A stretch of DNA of 5,179 nucleotides, taken from contig DQCG01000172.1 in NCBI GenBank assembly GCA_003533825.1, positions 1-5,179 on the forward strand. The letters are read 5' to 3'. The position numbers and the translations under genes were made by a program. A model generated the notes under the pieces. That model made no database searches. It had not been told where the DNA came from and was given only the letters and a program-made list of their open reading frames with translations. Source of the stretch: Phycisphaerales bacterium. GTDB taxonomy: Bacteria; Planctomycetota; Phycisphaerae; Sedimentisphaerales; Anaerobacaceae. Numbering within the stretch: position 1 is the stretch's first letter; every line of letters begins with the position of its first letter. Of the stretch, positions 1-5,179 are shown piece after piece.

Positions 1-1293
1 TTTTTGCGGCATTCTTTCGCCGGCCTGGGTTACCATTTTCAACTGCTGCATTTTAACCGGATTCATGAAGAACGCGGCTTGCTTTTGACTTGCATCAATC
101 TGAGCGATTGAATCGGCGATCGCATTGGGAGTGTCTTTCACATACTGCAGATTTTCGCCCTCAGCCAGTTTTTCCTGATCGATGCCCAATAATTCTTCCA
201 GAATCAGTTTGTGCAGGATGGAAACGTCCAGCGTTTTCCATTCCGGGCTCATATCCGGTACAATCGAATCCATCGTGCGTTTGTCTTTCAGGACCACCAC
301 GTAAAAAGTATTGTCGGCGCCGTAAATCCCGAATGCACATTCATCCCCGTCGTGCTCGGTATGCATCAACTCAAGCATTTTTTGCTCCGCACGATCTTTG
401 GTCTGCGCCGAACTGAATTCGAACTTAGTGACCCGGAATCTTTCGCCGAGCTGCTCAATCAATTTGTTCACGCTGAAGTTTTCGAGATTGCCCACGAGCC
501 GATGAGTCGCCAGGACAATCAGGCCATCCTGATGCACATTCGCGAAGGCAAGCATTTGGTACTTCGCGGCGGGATTGCCGTTCTCTTTGGAGTAGGTCAG
601 GCCCGTCGTATAGCGATGATGGCCGTCGGCGATGATGCAGCTTTTATCGCTCATCACTTCTGCAATTGTCTCGATGTCTTTTTGGGCGGTTATCGCAAAG
701 AGACGATGTCTTACGCCCTGCTCATCCACAAAGTCGATAAGCGGCTGCCGCCCGGCGGCTTGTTCTATGATTCCATCCGCGAGCTTTTTCTCATCGTCAT
801 AGAGCATGAAAACCAGGCCGAAATCGGCGGCCGTCGCCCGCTTTAGATTAAGCCTGTCAACCATCGGCTTGTGGAGAACCTGCTCGTGAGGTTTGACGAT
901 ATCTCCGAAATCTTCCAGTTTGGCCAAAGCAATAAAGCTGCCACGCTGGTATGCCGTGCCGGCCAGTTCAAAATCCTGCACGTAAGCGTAGATAGCCTCG
1001 TCGGAGTCCTGCTTCAGGGCGCCTTCTTCTATCCAGCTTGCCAAATAGCCGGCGGCTCTCGTATACTGGTTATTCTCGCCGTTATCAGAGGCCATTGTCT
1101 TGCCTTTGATGATGCGAACGAGATTATGCCTGCTCTTTTTATAAAGCTGCTCCCGCTGGGCGTCGCTGATAACATCATACGGCGGTGCAATACAATCACC
1201 CACGTCACCAACTACGTCGGCATCGAACCTAAATGCTTTGAAAGGCCCAACTTGCATGACTTTGTCTCGAATCTCGTATATCGTGTTTTGCAT
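1..1293 (-). CDS. DUF1015 family protein, C-terminus cut by window edge
   Basis: The minus strand is open for 431 codons from ATG at 1293 to the left edge without a stop. The translation shows the hallmarks of DUF1015: IAPPYDVIS (residues 35-43), PHEQVLHKP (135-143), IADGHHRYTTG (221-231), LATHRLV (261-267), LDVSILHKLILEELLGI (355-371), and an ending in GERMPQK. Family members usually end about 15-20 residues after this MPQK-like motif, so only a short tail is missing. The biochemical role of the family is not established. The DGHHR motif resembles those of ParB/SerK-like folds, and from memory homologs often lie near serine biosynthesis genes, but neither point can be tested here. The protein should be cytoplasmic: I see no signal peptide or membrane segment. 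Start choice is between Met1 (1293, preceded by a weak GGTGAAAA) and Met13 (1257), whose MQVGPFKAFRF is nearer to the usual family N-terminus. A strong promoter lies upstream at 1361-1389. Confidence 0.9.
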   Translation of the reverse strand, partial: MQNTIYEIRDKVMQVGPFKAFRFDADVVGDVGDCIAPPYDVISDAQREQLYKKSRHNLVRIIKGKTMASDNGENNQYTRAAGYLASWIEEGALKQDSDEAIYAYVQDFELAGTAYQRGSFIALAKLEDFGDIVKPHEQVLHKPMVDRLNLKRATAADFGLVFMLYDDEKKLADGIIEQAAGRQPLIDFVDEQGVRHRLFAITAQKDIETIAEVMSDKSCIIADGHHRYTTGLTYSKENGNPAAKYQMLAFANVHQDGLIVLATHRLVGNLENFSVNKLIEQLGERFRVTKFEFSSAQTKDRAEQKMLELMHTEHDGDECAFGIYGADNTFYVVVLKDKRTMDSIVPDMSPEWKTLDVSILHKLILEELLGIDQEKLAEGENLQYVKDTPNAIADSIAQIDASQKQAAFFMNPVKMQQLKMVTQAGERMPQK

Positions 1294-1360
1294 TTTTCAC
1301 CATGATCCCGCACAAGCATCGATCATAAATATTAAACCAATATCACCTACAATGGCCCGG

Positions 1361-1389
1361 ATAATACTAAACAAAGACATGATTGTCAA
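1361..1389 (-). promoter_or_regulatory. Predicted sigma70-type promoter of the DUF1015 gene
   Basis: Read on the minus strand, a perfect -35 hexamer TTGACA (plus 1384-1389) is followed by a 17 bp spacer and TATTAT (plus 1361-1366), which matches the TATAAT consensus at five of six positions. Transcription would begin near 1354, giving a leader of about 60 nt before the ATG at 1293. The leader contains a small imperfect stem (ATATT at 1329-1333 with AATAT at 1339-1343) that I do not consider meaningful. The position just upstream of a minus-strand gene supports the call. Confidence 0.7.
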
Positions 1390-1553
1390 ACGTGAATAAG
1401 ACATATTAAAAGGTGGAAGCATTGGATTTAATTAAGAAGCAAGTATATCAGTAGCTCTAAAAAATTGGATGAATTCTGCCAGGTTTTTCTCTACCATTAC
1501 CACGAGCACTCCATACGAAGGGTGTTCGATAAAGAATCTTGAGATTGTGGGAC

Positions 1554-1581
1554 TTGATATTTCGAAGGATTCGAATATATT
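1554..1581 (+). promoter_or_regulatory. Candidate promoter of the polyferredoxin gene
   Basis: TTGATA (1554-1559), a 16 bp spacer and TATATT (1576-1581) each differ from the sigma70 consensus at one position. A start near 1588 would give a leader of about 55 nt to the ATG at 1644. The spacer contains two TTCGAA palindromes (1561-1566 and 1570-1575) separated by GGA, which could be an operator. The region is AT-rich, where such hexamers occur by chance, so the call is tentative. Confidence 0.4.
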
Positions 1582-1631
1582 TGTACAAACTTGCAATGGA
1601 AACTGGCCTTGGAAAATCTGGTTATTTAGTT

Positions 1632-1636
1632 AAGGA
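1632..1636 (+). promoter_or_regulatory. Shine-Dalgarno that fixes the polyferredoxin start
   Basis: AAGGA lies 7 nt before the ATG at 1644. The same frame is open upstream to a TTG at 1539 and contains another ATG at 1596, but neither has a comparable ribosome binding site, and the extra 35 residues do not look like this family's N-terminus. The start at 1644 gives a compact N-terminus leading straight into the first membrane helix. Confidence 0.8.
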
Positions 1637-1643
1637 AAACAAG

Positions 1644-3041
1644 ATGAATTTGCTGAATGTTCGCTGGATTCGCACTTTGCTTAGCTCACGGTGGTTCCCA
1701 ATTGTGCCGCAGTTGATTATGTTAGCAGTATTTGGGCTGCTCATCGCGGGTGGTCTTGGGGTGAAGACTCCCGACCCAAGCTTTGCCAAAGTCCTGCGGA
1801 ACACGAACCTGGCGAACCTGCTGGTCTGGTCGTACTGGTGGCCGCTCGTCATCGTGGCTGCAATTCTATTGGGGCGTGCGTGGTGCATGGTGTGCCCGAT
1901 GGAGTTGGTAACCTCTTTGGCAGGACGGATCGGGCTACGGCGAAAAGTGCTGCATCTATTCAAAAGCGGATGGGTAATTACCATCTTTTACACGCTCATC
2001 GTGATTGTGGGGATACATGGCCTGTCACTGCATCGGATACCTCACCGAATGGCACTGTATCTACTCATGCTGCTGAGTGTCGCAGTGGTGGTCGGTCTGA
2101 TATATGAGAAGCGGGCCTTCTGCAGTTATGTCTGCCCGGTGGGTCACTTACTCGGTTTATATGCCCTTGTTTCACCATTGGAGTGGCGTGCAGATAACCT
2201 TTCACTATGCAAGTCATGTAAAACTAAAGATTGCGTGGTAAAGAAGAATCACTATCGAATAGTGGGGCGTTCGTGTACGAGCAACCTCTATCCGGCAACG
2301 ATCAAGGACAATCAGGACTGCCTGCTGTGCACACAATGTCTCAAGGCGTGCCCAAACAACAACCTACGATGGTCAACCAGGTGGCCGTTCGCCGATTTCT
2401 TCCATGCTATCGAGCTGCGAGCAGCACAGGTGGGATTCGTTCTATTGGTAAGCGGATTTATAGTCTATGAAATCCTGTCGGAATGGCCGGTTTCCAAAGC
2501 AATCCTGACGTGGGTTCCCAGGCATTTTGTCGGCTCTCTGGGGATAACAGGACCGATAGCAGACTCGCTTTCTGCGGTCATTATGTTCATAGTATTTCCT
2601 TGCGTCTTATTGCTCGCTGTTCTGGCCTTGGCAAAACTAAGGTCTGCAGTACCGTACGGAGCTATCGCAAAGACACTTGCCTTACTTTTGCTTCCTACAA
2701 TGGCATCCGCCCACCTACTCAAAGCAATACTCAAGATGACCTCCCGTATCCCCTACTGGCCACACATATTCTCAGACCCAACAGGTATCGTGACGGCCCA
2801 CAAGATTTTGGATGGCAGGCTGGCGCTGGATAAATCCGTGCTGAACGCGCTTTATCCGATAATCAGTTTCGTGGCAGCAGCGTTGTTTCTAACTGCCTTG
2901 CTGTCCACGCTGTTTATTTTCCGTAAAGCAACGGCCATAAGAAATCTTGACTCAGGCGCTAAAGTCCCTTTGCTTTTGGGAGTGCTCGTTTATTGGAGTA
3001 TCTTCGGGTTTATGATATTTATGTGGAGATTCTATTTTTAG
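1644..3041 (+). CDS. Membrane 4Fe-4S polyferredoxin, NapH/NosR/CcoG-like
   Basis: This 465-residue protein is predicted to be an inner-membrane electron carrier. About nine hydrophobic segments are visible, at roughly residues 19-38, 60-77, 109-126, 137-153, 263-279, 311-330, 341-357, 404-425 and 441-460. Two paired-cysteine motifs near membrane helices are typical of the NapH/NosR/RdxA-type Fer4_5 domain: GRAWCMVCPM (C81, C84) and RAFCSYVCPVG (C160, C164). They are followed by a soluble region with C189, C192, C197 and C211, then a canonical CxxCxxCxxxCP ferredoxin motif (C226, C229, C232, C236). At least two 4Fe-4S clusters are therefore likely. The C-terminal ~200 residues are an extra hydrophobic domain without cysteine clusters. 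The first pair is C-x2-CP, whereas the second has the usual C-x3-CP spacing. The gene stands alone: no reductase, quinol-oxidising or cytochrome partner is adjacent, so donor and acceptor are unknown. The frame is intact to TAG. The superfamily is secure; the specific function is not. Confidence 0.85.
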   Translation: MNLLNVRWIRTLLSSRWFPIVPQLIMLAVFGLLIAGGLGVKTPDPSFAKVLRNTNLANLLVWSYWWPLVIVAAILLGRAWCMVCPMELVTSLAGRIGLRRKVLHLFKSGWVITIFYTLIVIVGIHGLSLHRIPHRMALYLLMLLSVAVVVGLIYEKRAFCSYVCPVGHLLGLYALVSPLEWRADNLSLCKSCKTKDCVVKKNHYRIVGRSCTSNLYPATIKDNQDCLLCTQCLKACPNNNLRWSTRWPFADFFHAIELRAAQVGFVLLVSGFIVYEILSEWPVSKAILTWVPRHFVGSLGITGPIADSLSAVIMFIVFPCVLLLAVLALAKLRSAVPYGAIAKTLALLLLPTMASAHLLKAILKMTSRIPYWPHIFSDPTGIVTAHKILDGRLALDKSVLNALYPIISFVAAALFLTALLSTLFIFRKATAIRNLDSGAKVPLLLGVLVYWSIFGFMIFMWRFYF

Positions 3042-3108
3042 CAATTTTCTACTTGCTTGCAGCAAGGGGAACACAATTAGTCCGAATCAAAAAATGCGGT
3101 TACCTGTA

Positions 3109-4518
3109 TTAATTCTTGTATTTTTTCTTTTTTGCGAGGTATTTGTTCATAGCAGCAGCAGCGATTCGGCCCTGGCCCATTGCCAGGATGACCGTTGCAG
3201 CGCCTGAAACAATGTCGCCGCCTGCAAAAACACCCGGGACCGAAGTCTGCATAGTATTATCATCGACAACGATGGTGCCCCACTTTGTCATTTCGAGTTC
3301 CGGCATCGTTTGCGGGATAAGAGGATTGGGCTTGTTGCCGATAGCCACAATTACCATGTCGAGCTCCATCGTAAATTCGGAGCCTTCTATAGGAACCGGT
3401 CTACGCCGGCCGGAATCATCCAGCTCCCCGAGTTCCATCTTGATACATTCCATGGCCACTACCCGGTGACGGTCGTCACCGATAATCCGAATTGGATTGT
3501 TAAGCAGCTTGAGCTTGACGCCCTCTTCTTCGGCGTGGTGAATTTCCTCGGCGCGTGCCGGCATCTGCTCTCTCGCACGGCGATAAACGATAGTGACATC
3601 GCCGCCCAGCCGCAGCGCCGTTCTTGCCGAGTCCATCGCAACGTTGCCGCCCCCGATTACGGCGACGCGCTGCCGCTTTATCGGCGGTGTATCGTATTTC
3701 GGGAAAAGGTAGGCCTTCATAAGGTTAGAACGGGTCAGATATTCGTTGGCCGAGTAAACTCCGACCAGGTTCTCGCCGGGAATTCTCATAAACGACGGCA
3801 GGCCGGCCCCGCTGCCGATGAAAACGGCATCGTAACCTTCATCCTCCATCAGCTCGCGGATGGTGCTGTTCCGGCCGACCACAAAGTCCATCACAAACTT
3901 GACCCCGAGCTTCTTGAGGTAACCCACTTCCGCCTGGACGATCGCTTTCGGCAGGCGAAATTCGGGAATCCCGTAGGTAAGCACGCCCCCCGATTGTTGC
4001 AGGGCTTCAAAGACAGTCACATCGTGCCCGAGCTTAATCAGATCACCGGCAACCGTAAGTCCCGCCGGCCCGGCACCAACCACCGCCACCCGTTTGCCCG
4101 TTTTGGCGGCAATCTTAGGCACCTTGATATTGCCGCTGTTGCGCTCGTAGTCGGCCACGAACCGCTCCAGCCTTCCGATGGCCACCGGCTCGCCCTTGAC
4201 TCCCAGCACGCACAGCTTCTCGCACTGCTCTTCCTGCGGACAGACCCGGCCGCAGACCGCGGGCAGCGCATTTTGTTCCTTGAGCTTCCATGCCGCCTCG
4301 ATGAACTTGCCCTCCTGCACGAGAGCAATAAAGCCGGGAATATCGACGCTGACCGGGCATCCGGCAACGCACCGCGGCTTTTTGCACTTCAGGCAGCGGC
4401 TCGCTTCCAGGATTGCGGTCTCTTCGGAATAACCGTACGGGACCTCCTCGAAGTTCCTGGCGCGGTCTTCGGGAGCCTGCTCCGGCATTGGTTGTCGGGG
4501 AATCTTTTCCTTAGCCAT
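3109..4518 (-). CDS. gltA: NADPH-dependent glutamate synthase small-subunit-like / NfnB flavoprotein
   Basis: This 469-residue protein has the full architecture of the GltD-like / NfnB (NfnL) family. An N-terminal domain binds two 4Fe-4S clusters through C42, C45, C50, C54 and C89, C93, C99, C103. A Rossmann FAD site follows (VAVVGAGPAGL, 144-154), then an NADPH site (GGGNVAMD, 289-296) with the VYRRAREQMPAR stretch (311-322) that typically reads the 2'-phosphate. The C-terminal FAD motif is VFAGGDIVSGAATVILAMGQG (430-450). Length and N-terminus (MPEQ, RNFEEV, GYSEE) match the family, supporting the ATG at 4518, although its ribosome site is weak (GAG in GATAGAGTAGTAA). The upstream gene encodes the NfnA-type subunit. 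The two together suggest an NADH-dependent reduced ferredoxin:NADP+ oxidoreductase, an electron-bifurcating soluble complex, rather than a true glutamate synthase, since no GltB-like large subunit is visible. The name gltA is the usual database label; nfnB may be truer. The C-terminus is lysine-rich (AKKKKYKN). Confidence 0.93.
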   Translation of the reverse strand: MAKEKIPRQPMPEQAPEDRARNFEEVPYGYSEETAILEASRCLKCKKPRCVAGCPVSVDIPGFIALVQEGKFIEAAWKLKEQNALPAVCGRVCPQEEQCEKLCVLGVKGEPVAIGRLERFVADYERNSGNIKVPKIAAKTGKRVAVVGAGPAGLTVAGDLIKLGHDVTVFEALQQSGGVLTYGIPEFRLPKAIVQAEVGYLKKLGVKFVMDFVVGRNSTIRELMEDEGYDAVFIGSGAGLPSFMRIPGENLVGVYSANEYLTRSNLMKAYLFPKYDTPPIKRQRVAVIGGGNVAMDSARTALRLGGDVTIVYRRAREQMPARAEEIHHAEEEGVKLKLLNNPIRIIGDDRHRVVAMECIKMELGELDDSGRRRPVPIEGSEFTMELDMVIVAIGNKPNPLIPQTMPELEMTKWGTIVVDDNTMQTSVPGVFAGGDIVSGAATVILAMGQGRIAAAAMNKYLAKKKKYKN

Positions 4519-4699
4519 TTACTACTCTATCATCTTAAAACAATTGCATTTTTCAGTTCTATACTTGCATCTGGGTGGCAGCCTCAAAGCCGAAGGCTTT
4601 GGGGATGGTGTGGTACAGCCATCCCCAAGCTTCGCTTGAGGCTGCCACCCTTTTCGGATGACCTACAATCTTGTCTATTATTATGTACTGTTCTGTCGA
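4519..4699 (-). other. 181 bp gap between the two Nfn genes
   Basis: The gap lies between the stop of the NfnA-type gene and the start of the NfnB-type gene. It is unusually long for a pair whose products form one complex. Its centre is filled by the 78 bp palindromic element (4573-4650). The right flank (4651-4699) is AT-rich with no gene. The left flank (4519-4572) is AT-rich and carries only a weak promoter-like pair on the minus strand (TTGAGG at 4582-4587 and TATAGA at 4558-4563, 18 bp apart). Confidence 0.6.
4573..4650. repeat. 78 bp imperfect palindrome with nested hairpins (REPIN/MITE-like)
   Basis: The outer arms are perfect 15 bp inverted repeats, GGGTGGCAGCCTCAA (4573-4587) and its complement (4636-4650). 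The inner arms are perfect 10 bp repeats, TTGGGGATGG (4599-4608) and its complement (4619-4628), around a 10 nt loop (4609-4618) that can close further through TGT and ACA. Between outer and inner arms each side holds its own small hairpin: CAAAGCC-GAA-GGCTTTG (4585-4601) on the left and CAAGC-TTC-GCTTG (4626-4638) on the right. The single strand could fold as one long stem or as a cloverleaf-like four-way junction. Two inverted REP-like palindromes with a short spacer is the REPIN layout, mobilised elsewhere by RAYT transposases. A TTTT follows at 4651-4654 on the plus strand, but no plus-strand gene precedes it, so a terminator role is unlikely. The structure is certain; its mobility is inference. 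Confidence 0.85.
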
Positions 4700-5179
4700 T
4701 CAATGCGGACAACTGCACTTATGCTGCCCGCTATGGCCGGAAGCTACCGATTCTGTCCGGCCAAGTGAATGTATCTCCTCGGCGCTATATGCCGCCCGCC
4801 GGTCTCTAAGCTCATCCCAGTCGATCAGATGCGCATCGAAGAACGGGCCGTCCACGCAGGCAAATTTCATCTCGTCGCCGACGGTGACACGGCAGGCACC
4901 GCACATGCCGGTCCCATCCAGCATAATCGGGTTCAGCGCCGCCAGGGTTTTTACTCCGAACGGTCTGGTTTCCCCGGCCGTCACCATCATCATAAAGGGA
5001 CATCCGACCGCGATAACGCGATCGATTTTCTCGCCGTCTTTGAGTTTTTGCGTCAGGGCGTCGATTGCATGTCCCCTTGTCCCCACCGAGCCGTCAATCG
5101 TCGTCTGGATAAACTCGTCGCAAAGGCTTTGAAGCTTGTCCTGGTAGTAATGCAGGTAATGGCTGCGAGCTTCGCTGAT
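4700..5179 (-). CDS. nfnA: NfnA-type ferredoxin-NADP+ reductase subunit, N-terminus cut by window edge
   Basis: The minus strand is open from the right edge to TGA at 4700-4702, giving the last 159 residues of a protein whose family is usually about 280 long. The visible part covers the end of the NAD(P)-binding domain and the [2Fe-2S] domain. TTIDGSVGTRGHAIDAL (26-42 of the fragment) and RVIAVGCPFMM (54-64) belong to the nucleotide-binding fold. DGTGMCGACRVTVG (88-101) followed by FACVDGPFFDAHLIDWDEL (106-124) is the signature of sulfide dehydrogenase / NfnA small subunits. Ligand candidates are C93, C96 and C108, with D88 a plausible fourth, as reported for Nfn enzymes (from memory). The lost N-terminus should bind FAD. 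It lies upstream of the NfnB-type gene in the same direction, as expected for an nfnAB pair. The tail ends HKCSCPH: an HKC-like ending is common in relatives, but the second cysteine is worth noting. A dihydroorotate dehydrogenase electron-transfer subunit (PyrK) is a relative but fits less well. Confidence 0.9.
   Translation of the reverse strand: MSEARSHYLHYYQDKLQSLCDEFIQTTIDGSVGTRGHAIDALTQKLKDGEKIDRVIAVGCPFMMMVTAGETRPFGVKTLAALNPIMLDGTGMCGACRVTVGDEMKFACVDGPFFDAHLIDWDELRDRRAAYSAEEIHSLGRTESVASGHSGQHKCSCPH

Larger units (their letters stand above)
1294..1643. other. 350 bp AT-rich divergent intergenic region
   Basis: This spacer separates the minus-strand DUF1015 gene from the plus-strand polyferredoxin gene. 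It holds the promoter at 1361-1389 on the minus strand, a weaker plus-strand promoter candidate at 1554-1581, a pair of TTCGAA sites at 1561-1575, and the ribosome binding site at 1632-1636. The middle part (about 1400-1540) has no recognised feature. A minus-strand frame of 65 codons is open at 1432-1629 and its translation looks protein-like, but it lacks a convincing start and matches no family I know. A decayed gene end is possible but unproven. Confidence 0.6.

Noticed and set aside
211..1305. Plus-strand frames at 211-846 and 871-1305
   Set aside because: Both are antisense to the DUF1015 gene, which carries clear family motifs along its whole length. The plus-strand translations show no domain.
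1422..1454. Small plus-strand peptide frame after an AAAAGGTGG ribosome-like site
   Set aside because: Only ten codons from a TTG start, with no support beyond the purine-rich stretch.
1541..1635. Plus-strand frame reading IVGLDISKDSN, reminiscent of an IS110-type transposase N-terminus
   Set aside because: The frame is about 30 codons, ends at TAA inside the ribosome binding site region, and has no second transposase motif. The resemblance is too short to trust.
1539..1643. Longer polyferredoxin reading from TTG at 1539 or ATG at 1596
   Set aside because: Neither has a good ribosome site, whereas AAGGA sits 7 nt before the ATG at 1644. The extra residues are not family-like and overlap the candidate promoter.
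3052..3066. Hairpin CTTGCT-TGC-AGCAAG after the polyferredoxin stop, considered as a terminator
   Set aside because: The 6 bp stem with a 3 nt loop has no T-run following it on either strand, so it does not meet the usual intrinsic terminator pattern.
4573..4654. Palindrome plus TTTT considered as an intrinsic terminator
   Set aside because: The T-run is on the plus strand, but flanking genes run on the minus strand. In the minus direction the stem is followed by AGATGCAAG, not a T-run.
3310..4809. 499-codon plus-strand open frame across the NfnB-type gene
   Set aside because: It is antisense to a gene with full family motifs. Its translation is rich in His, Arg and Pro with no recognisable domain, as expected of a mirror frame in GC-rich coding DNA.

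Overview
The window carries four protein genes, two of them cut by the window edges. No rRNA, tRNA, CRISPR array, phage gene or transposase gene is visible. The gene content (two iron-sulfur flavoprotein subunits of the NfnAB / NADPH-dependent glutamate synthase-like type, and a membrane polyferredoxin) points to a bacterium with anaerobic or microaerophilic redox metabolism. Coding parts look moderately GC-rich and the spacers clearly AT-richer. A Planctomycetota (Phycisphaerae-like) origin would fit, but this is a weak impression and not something the sequence proves.

Layout. Positions 1-1293 (minus strand) hold nearly all of a DUF1015 protein; only the last few residues lie beyond the left edge. 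A near-consensus sigma70-type promoter for it sits at 1361-1389. Positions 1294-1643 are a 350 bp AT-rich divergent spacer. Positions 1644-3041 (plus strand) hold a single membrane-bound 4Fe-4S polyferredoxin of the NapH/NosR/CcoG-like type, with its start set by a good Shine-Dalgarno. A 67 bp convergent spacer follows. Positions 3109-4518 (minus) hold a complete NADPH-dependent glutamate synthase small-subunit-like / NfnB flavoprotein. A 181 bp gap then contains a striking 78 bp imperfect palindrome with nested hairpins (4573-4650). Positions 4700-5179 (minus) hold the C-terminal 159 residues of its partner, the NfnA-type ferredoxin-NADP+ reductase subunit.

How they work together. The two Nfn-type genes are co-oriented, in the order nfnA then nfnB/gltA-like, and probably form one functional unit exchanging electrons among ferredoxin, NADH and NADPH. 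The convergent polyferredoxin is another low-potential electron carrier at the membrane, but nothing in the sequence shows that it works with Nfn. The DUF1015 gene is transcribed divergently from the polyferredoxin and looks unrelated.

The least ordinary element is the palindromic repeat between the two Nfn genes. It resembles a REPIN/MITE-like mobile repeat or a structured intercistronic RNA. The rest of the window is fairly conventional. I do not see an unambiguous new multi-gene system.
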